A stretch of DNA of 64,000 nt from assembly GCF_010093345.1 (NCBI RefSeq), contig NZ_PDWT01000002.1, positions 248,001 through 312,000 on the forward strand. The letters run 5' to 3'. Of the stretch, positions 41,337 to 50,582 are shown piece by piece. Within the stretch, counting starts at the first letter, position 1; each line of letters begins with the position of its first letter. The DNA comes from Pseudoxanthomonas yeongjuensis. Lineage in GTDB: Bacteria > Pseudomonadota > Gammaproteobacteria > Xanthomonadales > Xanthomonadaceae. The position numbers and the translations under genes are program-made. A model generated the notes under the pieces. It was not told where the DNA came from. It was given only the letters and a program-made list of their open reading frames with translations, and searched no databases.

Positions 41337-41714
41337 TCATTCCCTCTTGCGCAGCCGGTCCTCTGGCTGTCCGCACACCACCATTTCGTTCGGCGCAGTC
41401 GCCGTGCCGACGACCTGCACGCGGTCGCGTGGCTTCAGTGCCTGCACGTCGCCGAGGGGCTGGGCCTTGCACAGGTTCCAGCGCGCGGGCAGCTGCACGC
41501 TGACCGTGCCTGCTTCGATCGTGGAAAGCGTGACCACCGCGTTGCCGTCGTAGGCCCAGGGGTTGGTGTCCACGCTGACCACCTCGCCTTCGAGGGCGGC
41601 CTGTTGCCCGACGACCAATGCGCCCTGCTGCGTCGGCGCAGTGGCGCAAGCGGACAAGGCGAGCAGCGTCGCGAGCAGGAGGGGAAAGCGCAGGGCAGGG
41701 TTGTTCTGGATCAT
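41337..41714 (-). CDS. Small lipoprotein, beta-rich
   Basis: 125 residues: MIQNNPALRFPLLLATLLAL leading to the lipobox LSAC, then a small beta domain with ALEGEVVSVDTNPW, GNAVVTLST and KPRDRVQVVGTA, suggesting an OB-like barrel. It has two Cys in the mature part (LCKA, VCGQ) that could form a disulphide. Function not known. Confidence 0.75.
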   Translation of the reverse strand: MIQNNPALRFPLLLATLLALSACATAPTQQGALVVGQQAALEGEVVSVDTNPWAYDGNAVVTLSTIEAGTVSVQLPARWNLCKAQPLGDVQALKPRDRVQVVGTATAPNEMVVCGQPEDRLRKRE

Positions 41715-41790
41715 CGGTAGGGCTCCGGGCAAAGGGACGATGCTGGGGACGATGGGTGACGGCTCATCCTACTGATCCCGGATCCCGCAG

Positions 41791-41869
41791 GGTGGGCTCA
41801 AGCCCACCGCTGTCCGTCCTGGCGCCAATGCAATCGGGCGCATGGCGGTGGTGGGCCGGGGCCGGCCCT
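41791..41869. repeat. GGTGGGCTCAAGCCCACC-type repeat, copy 1
   Basis: GGTGGGCTCAAGCCCACC palindrome, then GTCCGTCC, CAATCGGGCGCATGGCGGTG and a GGGCC-rich end. A similar unit is at 50498-50573. It reaches the stop codon of the convergent diguanylate cyclase. Confidence 0.65.
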
Positions 41870-43694
41870 AGGCAGGGGGTGGATCGGGGCTCACCGGGTC
41901 GTCCGTCACCAGCAATTGCCAGGTGTTGCGGCCGGCTTTCTTGGCCGCGTACAGGGCCATGTCGGCGGCGGCGGCGAGGGTCTTGGACACGGCCGGGTGC
42001 ATCGAGTAAGCGATGCCGATGCTGGTGGTGACGCGCAGCGTGGCTCCTTCCGCCGCGATGTCTTCGCCCATCGCCGCGATCAGCTTGCGGGCGATGCCTT
42101 CGGCGGTTTCCGGCGCGTCCAGGTCCTCGATCAACACCACGAACTCGTCGCCGCCCAGGCGCGCCACCAGGTCGCCGGAGCGCACGCACGCGCTGAGGCG
42201 CTGGCCGAAGACCCGCAGCACTTCGTCGCCCGCGGCATGGCCGAAGCTGTCGTTGACCTGCTTGAAATGATCGACGTCCATGTACATCAGCGCCACCGCC
42301 TGCCCGTGCCGCCGCGACCGGCCCAGGGCATGCGCCAGGCGTTCTTCGAACTGGCGGCGGTTGGCCAGGCCGGTGAGGGGATCCGCGCGCGCCAGCGCTT
42401 CCAGTTCATCGCGGCTCGCCTGCAACGCCTGTTCGGCGGCCACGCGCTTGGAGATGTCGCGGCCGGCGAAGATGAGGTCGGTCGCGTCGCCCTCGGTGCT
42501 GGGGATCGGCCGCGCCGCGGCTTCCATCCACACGTAATGCCCGTCCTTGTGGCGCAACCGGTAGATCGCGGTGACCGGCTGTCCCGACGCGAGCACGGCG
42601 GAGATCGCCTGCCGCTGTACCGCAAGGTCGTCGGGATGCACCAGGTGCTCGCTGGGTTGCAGCAGCTCCTCCGGTTCCCAGCCGAGGATGTCGCGCGCCG
42701 ACGGCGACACATAGAGCCGGTGCCCATCCGCGCGCATCCGCACCACCACGTCGTGCGAGTAGTCGGCCAGCATCCGGTAGCGCAGCTCGCTCTCGCGCAC
42801 GCGGGTCATCAGCCGGGTGCGTTCGGCCATGCCCAGCGCCACCGGGAAACCCATCAGGCAAGCGGTGCCGACGAACAGCTGCAACAGGATGGTGCGCTCG
42901 ACATCGCTGCCGCCAACCGCCAGCGCCAGCGGGCCATGGCCCAGGGTGGTGGCGATGATGCCGATGATCCCGAGCAGGGAGATGCCGACGACCAGGCCGG
43001 CGAAGCGATGGCGGAACACCCCGAACAGCAACGGCGGATAGACCAGGAACAGCAAGGGATACGCGGACTGGTAGAACACCGCGCCGCCGACCACGGCGAT
43101 CAGCAGCATGCAGCCGAGGAAATCCCAGCGCTGTCCGGGGATGTCGATCAGGCCGATGCCCTTGCGATGGGCGACCAGGGTCAGCGTGCCCACGGCCACC
43201 ATGCCGACCACGTGCGCCGCGTACCAGGTCAGGAAATTGGCCGCGAAGCGGGCGTCGGAAACGACCTGCAACCAGGCGCTGGCGAGCAGCGCGGAGACTG
43301 CGCAGGCGACCAGGGTGCTGGCGGTGGCGATGCCGCCCAGCCCGAGCCAGTGCCTGGGGTTGCCCACGTCCGGCACCGAGCGACGGATGGCACCGGCGAT
43401 GATCAGCACCTCGATCAGGTTGCACGCGCTGAGGGCGAGGGTGGTCGGCAGACCGTCGCCGGCCAGGTAGCGCGTGAGCAGCAGGCTGGCCAGGCCCGCG
43501 GCCAGGTAGCGCGGCCACGATGCGGTGCGCCGCGACAGCAGCCAGCCGGCCCAGATCCCGTTGCTTATCCAGACCGCCGCCACGCCGCCGGGGATGCGGG
43601 CGATGGCCAGCGAAACCCAGGCGGTGAGGCCGGTCAACGCCGCCATGACCAGCAGATCGAGCAGCAATCGGTTGCGGCGCGTTACCAGGGACAT
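41868..43694 (-). CDS. MASE1-PAS-GGDEF diguanylate cyclase
   Basis: 608 residues from MSLVTRRNRL. The N-terminal third has eight or so membrane helices of the MASE1 sensor type (VAAVWISNGIWAGWLLSRR, LSACNLIEVLIIAGA). A PAS domain follows (YRMLADYSHDVVVRMRADG to DLIFAGRDISKR), then a GGDEF domain with the intact signature LGGDEFVVLIED and an RSGD inhibitory site five residues upstream. It should make c-di-GMP with product inhibition. One of three GGDEF proteins in this window. Confidence 0.92.
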   Translation of the reverse strand: MSLVTRRNRLLLDLLVMAALTGLTAWVSLAIARIPGGVAAVWISNGIWAGWLLSRRTASWPRYLAAGLASLLLTRYLAGDGLPTTLALSACNLIEVLIIAGAIRRSVPDVGNPRHWLGLGGIATASTLVACAVSALLASAWLQVVSDARFAANFLTWYAAHVVGMVAVGTLTLVAHRKGIGLIDIPGQRWDFLGCMLLIAVVGGAVFYQSAYPLLFLVYPPLLFGVFRHRFAGLVVGISLLGIIGIIATTLGHGPLALAVGGSDVERTILLQLFVGTACLMGFPVALGMAERTRLMTRVRESELRYRMLADYSHDVVVRMRADGHRLYVSPSARDILGWEPEELLQPSEHLVHPDDLAVQRQAISAVLASGQPVTAIYRLRHKDGHYVWMEAAARPIPSTEGDATDLIFAGRDISKRVAAEQALQASRDELEALARADPLTGLANRRQFEERLAHALGRSRRHGQAVALMYMDVDHFKQVNDSFGHAAGDEVLRVFGQRLSACVRSGDLVARLGGDEFVVLIEDLDAPETAEGIARKLIAAMGEDIAAEGATLRVTTSIGIAYSMHPAVSKTLAAAADMALYAAKKAGRNTWQLLVTDDPVSPDPPPA

Positions 43695-43827
43695 GTCGTT
43701 CAACTGAAGACAATCCTGTCTTGCGAGGTACCCCCGGAGCATACGAAACGCACAGGCGCAGGCCTGTGACGACCGTCAACCGGGGGTCGATTCATGGATC
43801 CGGGCTTGCCCGGATGCTCTTGCTGTT

Positions 43828-44922
43828 TCAGAGTTCCTGCAGGCAGGTCGCCGTAGCCGCCGACATCAAGGCGGGATCGTCCAGCGATGGCGCGAGGCCT
43901 GTCGATGGAAAAGCGGCCGCGATCGCCTTGGCGATGCGGTCGGGTATCGGCTTGAAATACCACTCGTCGCCGGTCGGCAACCTGCGTCCGCGTACGTCGT
44001 GCTCGAACCGGTACTGGCCCCAGTAGATCGCGAGCGGTTCCTCGAACGCATTGAGTGGATTGGACAATGCCGCAGCCTTCGCGCAACCCTGCAGGAACGC
44101 GGCCGACAGGCGCCGCCGCTGCGCCGGCGGCTGGCCGGCGGAGACGTAATGCGCGTACTCGTGCAACACGATCGGCGCCCAGTCCATCGGCGTGTCGCCG
44201 CCAGCGCCATCGGCCGGACCCTGCAGCAGAATGGTGCGGCCCCGCACCTTGGCCTGGGTGCGGTTGGAATCGGGCCACCATACGAAGCGCGCGGTGAACG
44301 CCGGTGCCGCGCCGACTCCATAGAACGCGCGGATTCTCTCCGCCAGCACCGGCACGCCTGGATGCGCGAGTTGCGAAGCCAGCGCTACGCGCTGGACATC
44401 GAAATGCGATTGCGCGGCGGCCAGGCGCACGGCGCGTGGGCCGAAGCGCGCGTAATAGGCGCGCAACATGGCGCGATCCTGAGGTGCCTGCACTGCGATG
44501 GCGATGGTCGCAGCGGTGCCGAAGTCGCTGGCTTCGAGGAAAGGTTGCGCAAAAGCATCGACATCGCGGGTGAGCGGCGGCGCGAACAGATCGGGCGCGG
44601 CGGCAGAATCGGGTGGCGCGGCCCTGGCGGCCGGCGCGGTACGCCGCCGGAACGCGGCATACGCGGCCAGCGCCGCGCGGTCCGCGTCGTCCAGGCCAAG
44701 GTGCGCTTCCCAATACTCGCCGTAGGCGGACGCGGTGTAACCCGGCAACCAATCGGAAAGATTGTCGAGGACGTTGAAGACATCGGTGGCCTGGTGGTAC
44801 TCCACCCGCACCGGCAGGACGGCCTGCGGTTCCGCCGCTGGCGAAACCCCCGCGAACAGGCATGCCAACAGCAGCACTACCTGCAAGGCATCGCGGAAAC
44901 CCGTTTCATTCTTCGAGCGCAT
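43828..44922 (-). CDS. Exported HEYAH protein, putative metallopeptidase
   Basis: 364 residues from MRSKNETGF with a signal segment (ALQVVLLLACLFAGVSPA). The likely zinc motif is IVLHEYAHYVSAG (HExxH). A third ligand could be in FEEPLAIYWGQY, about 45 residues later. The N-terminal part (DVFNVLDNLSDWLPGYTAS) is unusual. No family with certainty; protease function is inferred from HExxH alone. Confidence 0.72.
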   Translation of the reverse strand: MRSKNETGFRDALQVVLLLACLFAGVSPAAEPQAVLPVRVEYHQATDVFNVLDNLSDWLPGYTASAYGEYWEAHLGLDDADRAALAAYAAFRRRTAPAARAAPPDSAAAPDLFAPPLTRDVDAFAQPFLEASDFGTAATIAIAVQAPQDRAMLRAYYARFGPRAVRLAAAQSHFDVQRVALASQLAHPGVPVLAERIRAFYGVGAAPAFTARFVWWPDSNRTQAKVRGRTILLQGPADGAGGDTPMDWAPIVLHEYAHYVSAGQPPAQRRRLSAAFLQGCAKAAALSNPLNAFEEPLAIYWGQYRFEHDVRGRRLPTGDEWYFKPIPDRIAKAIAAAFPSTGLAPSLDDPALMSAATATCLQEL

Positions 44923-45048
44923 TCCCGTATCCGATCGCAGGCGAGTCGCTGCATTCCAGCAAAGCCCGGCCACCAGGGCCAGATACTTTTGGCATGGGCG
45001 TGCTCCTGTTCGCGTGCATGGGCCTGGCCGGCAGGCTTCTGGCAGGAA

Positions 45049-45381
45049 CTAGCGGCCGTCGCAATCGAAGTGGCAGAGGGTGACTTCTTCTTCGGCACTG
45101 AATCCCGGATACAGGCCTTGCAGCACCCGCAACAACCCGGCGACGGTCCGGCAGGCGGGGTCGTGCTCGAATCGGAGATCGGCGTCGGTGAGCGCGGAGA
45201 ACCGCTTCAGTTCCGTGTGCAGCTCGATCGGCGGGGACAGGCTTCCGTCGCCCAGTTGCAGCCGGGCATGCGTCGCTACATGCCACTTGTGGCCGCGACG
45301 CACCGTCGTGTTGCGGCCGCGATCGAAGACGGGAGCGCGGAAGGAAAGCACCGGCGTATCCAGGGATCCAGGCACGTTCAT
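45049..45381 (-). CDS. Small conserved-looking protein, ASCH-like
   Basis: 110 residues, 15 bases downstream of the YkgJ-type gene and probably cotranscribed. Blocks such as RNTTVRRGHKWH, ELKRFSALTDADLRFEHDPA and YPGFSAEEEVTLCHFDCD look like a compact alpha/beta domain and remind me of ASCH proteins, which bind RNA or modified bases; this is a weak resemblance. CAGGA sits close to the ATG. Confidence 0.6.
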   Translation of the reverse strand: MNVPGSLDTPVLSFRAPVFDRGRNTTVRRGHKWHVATHARLQLGDGSLSPPIELHTELKRFSALTDADLRFEHDPACRTVAGLLRVLQGLYPGFSAEEEVTLCHFDCDGR

Positions 45382-45396
45382 TCCTGCGCCAACGCT

Positions 45397-45789
45397 TCAG
45401 ACCAGCACTTGCCGCGTGCGCGCAAGGTACTGGTGGATCTCGTCTTCGGTGCGCCGGTCGATCATGTACACCGGGCGTTTGCCATTGGGGCACAGCAGGC
45501 TGGGCGTGGTCCCGAACAGGCGGCAGATCAGCGGGCGTTCGTCGTAGACCTCGCAACCGTGCGCGCCCAGGTGCGGGCAACTCAGCTCGGCCAGCGCGGC
45601 TTCGTGTTCGGCCTCGGTCTTTACCGGAAGCCTGGCCATTTCCTCCGACGACGCCGTCACCGGCCCGCAACAGTCGTGGCAGCCGACGATGCAGGTGAAG
45701 GTGGGAATGCGCTGGCGCAGCTCATCGAGTTTGCGGTTGTTGCGGTCCAAGATTCGCGGCCTTCCGGGGTCGGCTTTCGCCAATGGCAT
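45397..45789 (-). CDS. YkgJ family cysteine cluster protein
   Basis: 130 residues from MPLAKADPGRPRIL. The family signature of eight Cys is partly visible: CIVGCHDCCG, CPHLGAHGCEVYDERPLICRLFG and CPNG. These proteins bind zinc or an iron-sulphur cluster and are linked to metal and methylation chemistry, with no fixed reaction known. Operon with the small gene at 45049. Confidence 0.85.
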   Translation of the reverse strand: MPLAKADPGRPRILDRNNRKLDELRQRIPTFTCIVGCHDCCGPVTASSEEMARLPVKTEAEHEAALAELSCPHLGAHGCEVYDERPLICRLFGTTPSLLCPNGKRPVYMIDRRTEDEIHQYLARTRQVLV

Positions 45790-45841
45790 TGGGTGACAGG
45801 ATATTCCAAGCCGATGCAAGAGAGGCCCTCCGTGAGTATCG

Positions 45842-45951
45842 GCTCGTCATCCCCGCGAAAGCGGCAACCCAGGGACTTTGCACTTCGCTGAAGGCAGCCT
45901 GGCTACTGCAGGGAAGACGCCGGGTTTCCGCCTTCGCGGGAATGACGAGCA
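45842..45951. repeat. Inverted-repeat element (GCTCGTCAT...ATGACGAGC)
   Basis: GCTCGTCATCCCCGCGAAAG at the left and CCTTCGCGGGAATGACGAGC at the right end form imperfect terminal inverted repeats around ~70 bases. The CGTCATTCCCGCGAA word is a widespread intergenic repeat in proteobacteria, MITE- or NEMIS-like. Confidence 0.75.
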
Positions 45952-46030
45952 AAAAGAGCAGGTGCTTTGCCCTTTCCCCATTCCCTGCGATTGACTATCT
46001 TGCGTGCTCGCATCCGATTTGCAGGACCGC

Positions 46031-48118
46031 ATGAGCCGTAACGCCTGGTTGTGGGCCGCGGTGGCGCTGATCGCCACCGCGTTGGCCGCCACGTTCTTGT
46101 TCGCACCGAAAACCCACGATCCGCACGCAGGTCCCGCGCCCACGCCGTTCGGCTGGACCGCGCAGTTGTGGCTGGCCGCGGGCGACGGCGTGCGTGGGAT
46201 GCGCAACGGGCCGGTCGCACGCACGCGCTTCGACGATCCTTATGGCCTGGCGATGGCCGCGGACGGCACCCTGTACGTGGCCGATGCCGGCGATAACAAC
46301 CGCATCCGCAGGATCGGCAGCGACGGCACGGTCACCACCCTGGCCGGCTTCGACGAAGGATTCGCCGATGGCGATGGCACGGCGGCCAGATTCGATACGC
46401 CTTCCGGCCTGGCCGTGGACCGCGCCGGAAATCTGTATGTCGCCGATACCGGCAACCACGCCATCCGCAAGGTCACGCCGCTGGGCGTGGTCAGCACCGT
46501 GGCCGGCACCGGTGAAGCCGGGTTCCGCGATGGCATCGCGACGCAGGCGCAGTTCAACGGACCGATCGGGGTGGCGGTGGATGCGCATGGCAATGTCTAT
46601 GTGGCCGACACCTACAACGACCGCATCCGCAGGATCGACACGCAGGGACAGGTCAGCACCTTGGCCGGCGGCGAACGTCCCGGCGATGCCGATGGCCTCG
46701 GCGCGCAGGCGCGTTTCGATACGCCGACCGCGCTGGCGGTGGATGCGGATGGAATCGTCTGGGTCGCCGACACCCGCAACAACGCCCTCCGCCGCATCGG
46801 GCCCGATGGCACGGTGACCACGCCTTACGCGGTGCAGGATGCGCTGCATCGGCCGATGAGCCTGGCCCTGACCCACGACGGTCTGCTCTACGTGGGCGAG
46901 ATGTCGTGGGGGCGGGTGATCCAGATTTCCCGCGACGGCCAGCCGCTGGTATTGACCGGGGCCACGCAGGCGCAGCGCCTGTCGCGTCCCGCGGGCCTGG
47001 CCCTGGATGCGCGCGGCGGACTGTGGGTCAGCGATGCCGGCAGCCATCGCCTGCACCGCATCGTCCCCGTGGATGCGGCGATCGCTGCAGCCTCGCCAGT
47101 GAAGGGGGCGATCGGCCCTGCGCCGGACGATCCGTTGCCCGCCACCGCAGGGCGCTGGCCGCTGCGCCCGCAGGAGGGCTGGCACGAAGTGGTCGGCACG
47201 CTGGGCGAGGTGCGCGGCAACTTCAGCGGCGAAAGCCGCCACCATCTGCATGGCGGACTGGACATCCGCGGCGACGTGGGCGCGCAGGTGCTGGCGATCG
47301 CCGATGGCAAGGTCAGCAGCCCGTCCGCTGCCTGGGGACTGGACGAACAGGGCGAAGGCCTGGCGATCGACGGACTGAGCTACCTGCACATGCGGGTCGG
47401 ACGCGATGCGCGCGATGGGGTGTCCGATCCGTCGCGCTTCCAGCTGCTGCGCGACGAAGCCGGGCAAACCGAACGCATGCGCGTTCGGCGCGGCACGCGC
47501 TTCCAGGCGGGCGACGTGCTGGGCACCATCAATCGCATGGCCCATGTGCATCTCAGCGTCGGCGCCAGCGGATTCGAACGCAACGCGGTGGCGCTGGGCT
47601 TCAATGGATACGCCGACCACTACCCTCCGCAGATCGATGGCATCGCACTGCTCGATGCCAGCGACACGCCATTGGCCCGGCGTGCGGATGGCCGCGTACC
47701 GGTGCCGCGCGGCATCGGCGTGCGGATCGTGGTCGATGCCTGGGACCAGGTCGACCACAACCTGCCGCGGCGGCGTCTGGGACTGCATGCGCTGGGTTAT
47801 CAGATACTGCGTGCGGACGGCACGCCGCTGCCGGGTTTCGAGACGCCGCGCATGAGCATCGAATTCAACCGCATGCCCGCCGATGGCGATGCGGTGAAGG
47901 TGGCCTACGCGCCGGGCAGCGGCATCACCGTGCACGGCAGCGCGGCGACCCATTTCAAGTACCTGCTCACCAACACCGTGCGCGATGGCGAACTGGCCAC
48001 CGGCACCTGGCAGGCGGACGGATTGCCCGCCGGCGATTACATCCTGCGCATCACCGCCCGCGACTACAGCGGCAACGTGGCCAGCAGCGGCCGCGACCTG
48101 GAGCTGTTGCTGGAATAG
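46031..48118 (+). CDS. NHL-repeat protein with C-terminal M23 (LytM) domain
   Basis: 695 residues from MSRNAWLWAAVALIA, a membrane anchor or signal. Residues ~35-350 hold NHL beta-propeller blades, each with a DPYGLAMAADGTLYVADAGD-like unit and IRRIGSDGTVTTLAG. Then comes an M23-like domain: HHLHGGLDIRGDVGAQVLAI (HxxxD) and AHVHLSV (HxH) hold the zinc ligands of lysostaphin-type peptidases. The C-terminal ~150 residues are beta-rich. The enzyme may cut peptidoglycan cross-links or only bind it, with the propeller holding a partner. I do not know this combination as common. GCAGGA precedes the start. Confidence 0.85.
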   Translation: MSRNAWLWAAVALIATALAATFLFAPKTHDPHAGPAPTPFGWTAQLWLAAGDGVRGMRNGPVARTRFDDPYGLAMAADGTLYVADAGDNNRIRRIGSDGTVTTLAGFDEGFADGDGTAARFDTPSGLAVDRAGNLYVADTGNHAIRKVTPLGVVSTVAGTGEAGFRDGIATQAQFNGPIGVAVDAHGNVYVADTYNDRIRRIDTQGQVSTLAGGERPGDADGLGAQARFDTPTALAVDADGIVWVADTRNNALRRIGPDGTVTTPYAVQDALHRPMSLALTHDGLLYVGEMSWGRVIQISRDGQPLVLTGATQAQRLSRPAGLALDARGGLWVSDAGSHRLHRIVPVDAAIAAASPVKGAIGPAPDDPLPATAGRWPLRPQEGWHEVVGTLGEVRGNFSGESRHHLHGGLDIRGDVGAQVLAIADGKVSSPSAAWGLDEQGEGLAIDGLSYLHMRVGRDARDGVSDPSRFQLLRDEAGQTERMRVRRGTRFQAGDVLGTINRMAHVHLSVGASGFERNAVALGFNGYADHYPPQIDGIALLDASDTPLARRADGRVPVPRGIGVRIVVDAWDQVDHNLPRRRLGLHALGYQILRADGTPLPGFETPRMSIEFNRMPADGDAVKVAYAPGSGITVHGSAATHFKYLLTNTVRDGELATGTWQADGLPAGDYILRITARDYSGNVASSGRDLELLLE

Positions 48119-48150
48119 CGGGAGGATCCGGCGGACGCAGTGGAAGCCGG

Positions 48151-49263
48151 TCAGCGTCCGGCGTCGCCCTCCACCGCCAGCGGCCGCACCCGTTCCAGCA
48201 GACTGACCAGGGTCTTGCCGGGCTCTTCCCACGGCATCATGTGCGCGGAACGCTCGAACCACACGCCCTGCTTGTACGGCGCCTTCACCTGCCGCAGCCA
48301 CTGCTCGGTAGGCGCGGACGGCGTGGTGTAGTCGTGGCGGCCCATGAACATCACCACCGGAATCGGGAACTCCTTCACCCCGGTGAAATCCACCTGCAGG
48401 AATTCATCGAGCAGCCGGCCCAGCGTGAACACGCTGCCGGCGTCGATGGCGCAACGGTCGCGATCGTCGTATTCGGGCGACAGGCGCGACGCGCGGAAGA
48501 AGTAGGCGGATTCCTCGCGGTAGGCGCTCAGGCCGCCGTAGAACTGCGGCCACTTGCGCGCGACGACGATGCGCTCGCGGGTGATGGGCACGTCCCCCGG
48601 ATAGGGGGCGATGGCTTCCATCTCGCGGACGGCTTCGGTGTTGCCGTGCGCGCGGGCCTGCTCGAGCCCGTAATCGAAGCTGATGCGTTCGTTCTCGCGG
48701 GTATTGATCACCTGGCCGATCCCCACGTAGGCATGGAACAGGTCGGGCCGCTGCAACGCCGCGCGCATGCCCACCACGGTGCCCCAGCTGTGGCCCATCA
48801 GGACCAGCTTGCGCTTGCCGTAGCGCTTGCGCAGGTATTCCGCGATCTCGATCGCGTCGTCCACGTAGCGCTGGATGCGGATCGTGCCGGCGATGCTGTC
48901 CGGCGCCACGCTGTTGTAGGTCTTGCCCGCGCCGCGCTGGTCGTAGTTGACCATGGTGAAGTATTCCTCCAGCGGCCGCTGGAATTGCCATTGGCTGGGC
49001 GTGATGGGCGACGCCGGACCGCCATGCACGAACAGCACCATGGGATTGCCGCGATCCTGCCCGCGCACGTTGAGCCACTGGTCGATGCCGCCGATGCGCG
49101 TGGCATAGGACTCCTGCACGCCGTTGGGCGCGACGATCCTGCCCAGGTCGCGGATGATCTCGCGGGCCGGCTCGTAGGCGGAACGGTCCGGGCACTCTTG
49201 CTGGGCATGCGCGCGCGTCGATAGGACGGCGAGCAGGGCGAAAGCGAACAGTCGGAACTTCAT
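48151..49263 (-). CDS. Secreted alpha/beta hydrolase, proline iminopeptidase-like
   Basis: 370 residues from MKFRLFAFALLAVLSTRAHA, a clear signal peptide. VLFVHGGPASPITPSQW gives the HGGP oxyanion motif, NYDQRGAGKT follows, and the nucleophile elbow is LMGHSWGTVVG; this set is typical of S33 proline iminopeptidases. His is expected in ERSAHMMPWE. It would release N-terminal residues from short peptides outside the cytoplasm, or cleave esters. Confidence 0.88.
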   Translation of the reverse strand: MKFRLFAFALLAVLSTRAHAQQECPDRSAYEPAREIIRDLGRIVAPNGVQESYATRIGGIDQWLNVRGQDRGNPMVLFVHGGPASPITPSQWQFQRPLEEYFTMVNYDQRGAGKTYNSVAPDSIAGTIRIQRYVDDAIEIAEYLRKRYGKRKLVLMGHSWGTVVGMRAALQRPDLFHAYVGIGQVINTRENERISFDYGLEQARAHGNTEAVREMEAIAPYPGDVPITRERIVVARKWPQFYGGLSAYREESAYFFRASRLSPEYDDRDRCAIDAGSVFTLGRLLDEFLQVDFTGVKEFPIPVVMFMGRHDYTTPSAPTEQWLRQVKAPYKQGVWFERSAHMMPWEEPGKTLVSLLERVRPLAVEGDAGR

Positions 49264-49386
49264 GGGCGATTCCCGCAGGGCGTCGATCACGATTATCGCG
49301 CCCGCGCACCGCTTCGCATGTGCCTATCGTCGTATCTCCCTGTCGCGCGTGGTATCGGCGCAAGCAACGCGGCCCCGCGTGCTGGC

Positions 49387-50490
49387 ATGATGGCCACCAT
49401 GCCTCTCACCCTCGACCACCTGCGCCGTTACGCCATCGCCCGTTCGCTGTTCAAGCCGACCACGCTGATGCGGGCGATCGAAAAGCTCGGCTTCGTCCAG
49501 GCCGATCCGATCCGCGCGCCGGCGCGGGCCCAGGACCTGACCTTGCGCCATCGCGTCGTCGGCTATCGCGCCGGCGAGCTGGAGCGGCGCTATCCGCGGC
49601 TGGCGCTGGAGGAGGACTTCTTCGTCAACTACGGCTTCCTGCCGCGCGCGCGCCATGCCTTGATGCATCCGCGCGACGCGCGCCAGGCCTGGACGCCGGC
49701 GCGCTGGAAGCAGGCGCAGGCGGTGCGCGAATTCATCGCCGAACGCGGCACGGCGCATCCGCGCGAAGTCGACGCGCATTTCGCCCATGGCAAGACCACC
49801 AACTGGTTCGGCGGTTCGTCCAACGCCAGCACCCAGCTGCTCGACGGCATGCACTACCGCGGCCTGCTGCGGGTCGCGCGGCGCGACGGTGGCACCCGCG
49901 TCTATGCGGTGCGCGAAGACGCCGTGCCGGTGGACAAGACCGCCATCGATGCGCGCCTGGATGCCTTGATCGACCTGATCGTGGGCAAATACGCGCCGCT
50001 ACCCGACGCCAGCCTCGGCCAGTTGGTGAGCTACCTGGGCAACGGCGTGCCGCAATGGAACGATGCGCGCAAGCCGGCGCTGCTGCGTGCGCGGCAACGC
50101 CTGCAGCGGGCGCGGGTGGAAGGCGTGGACTGGCTGTGGCCCGCGGACGAACGCGCGGACGGCCGTCGCTGGAAACCGGACGAACAGGCGCGCCTGCTGA
50201 CGCCATTCGATCCGGTGGCCTGGGACCGCCGCCGCTTCGAACTGCTGTGGGGCTGGGCCTACCGCTTCGAGGCCTACACGCCGGCGCCCAAACGCAAACT
50301 CGGCTACTACGCGCTGCCCCTGCTGTGGCGCGACCGGGTGATCGGCTGGGGCAACCTGTCGGTCTCCACGGGTGCGCTGCACGCGCAATTGCATTACGTG
50401 GACGCAAAGCCGCCACGCGACGCGGCATTCAAATACGCCCTGGAAGCGGAACTGGCGCGGATGCGGGTGTTCCTGGGGTTGGACGAATAA
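49387..50490 (+). CDS. YcaQ/AlkZ-type winged-helix DNA glycosylase
   Basis: 367 residues. The YcaQ family pattern is visible: GFVQADPIRAPARAQDLTLRHRV (with the QxD catalytic motif), LEEDFFVNYGFLPR, then LLTPFDPVAWDRRRFELLWG and YTPAPKRKLGYYALPLLWRD. These enzymes unhook DNA interstrand crosslinks or remove bulky alkyl adducts. Members are also found beside gene clusters for genotoxic natural products, but none is adjacent here. Start could be 49387 or the ATG at 49399. Confidence 0.85.
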   Translation: MMATMPLTLDHLRRYAIARSLFKPTTLMRAIEKLGFVQADPIRAPARAQDLTLRHRVVGYRAGELERRYPRLALEEDFFVNYGFLPRARHALMHPRDARQAWTPARWKQAQAVREFIAERGTAHPREVDAHFAHGKTTNWFGGSSNASTQLLDGMHYRGLLRVARRDGGTRVYAVREDAVPVDKTAIDARLDALIDLIVGKYAPLPDASLGQLVSYLGNGVPQWNDARKPALLRARQRLQRARVEGVDWLWPADERADGRRWKPDEQARLLTPFDPVAWDRRRFELLWGWAYRFEAYTPAPKRKLGYYALPLLWRDRVIGWGNLSVSTGALHAQLHYVDAKPPRDAAFKYALEAELARMRVFLGLDE

Positions 50491-50497
50491 CGCATGG

Positions 50498-50573
50498 GGT
50501 GGGCTCAAGCCCACCGCCTTTCGTCCGGAGCATGCTGCAATCCGCAACATGGCGATGCTGGGCGGGGGCCCAC
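50498..50573. repeat. GGTGGGCTCAAGCCCACC-type repeat, copy 2
   Basis: The same palindrome as at 41791, followed by TTTCGTCCGGAGCATG, CAATCCGCAACATGGCGATG and a GGGCC-rich end. It begins 8 bases after the glycosylase stop codon. Confidence 0.65.
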
Positions 50574-50582
50574 TATGGATTC

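Noticed and set aside
41916..43769. 617-codon frame on the plus strand
   Set aside because: Shadow of the MASE1-GGDEF gene; no recognisable domain.
45995..48301. 768-codon frame on the minus strand
   Set aside because: Shadow of the NHL/M23 gene; repetitive because the propeller blades are repetitive.
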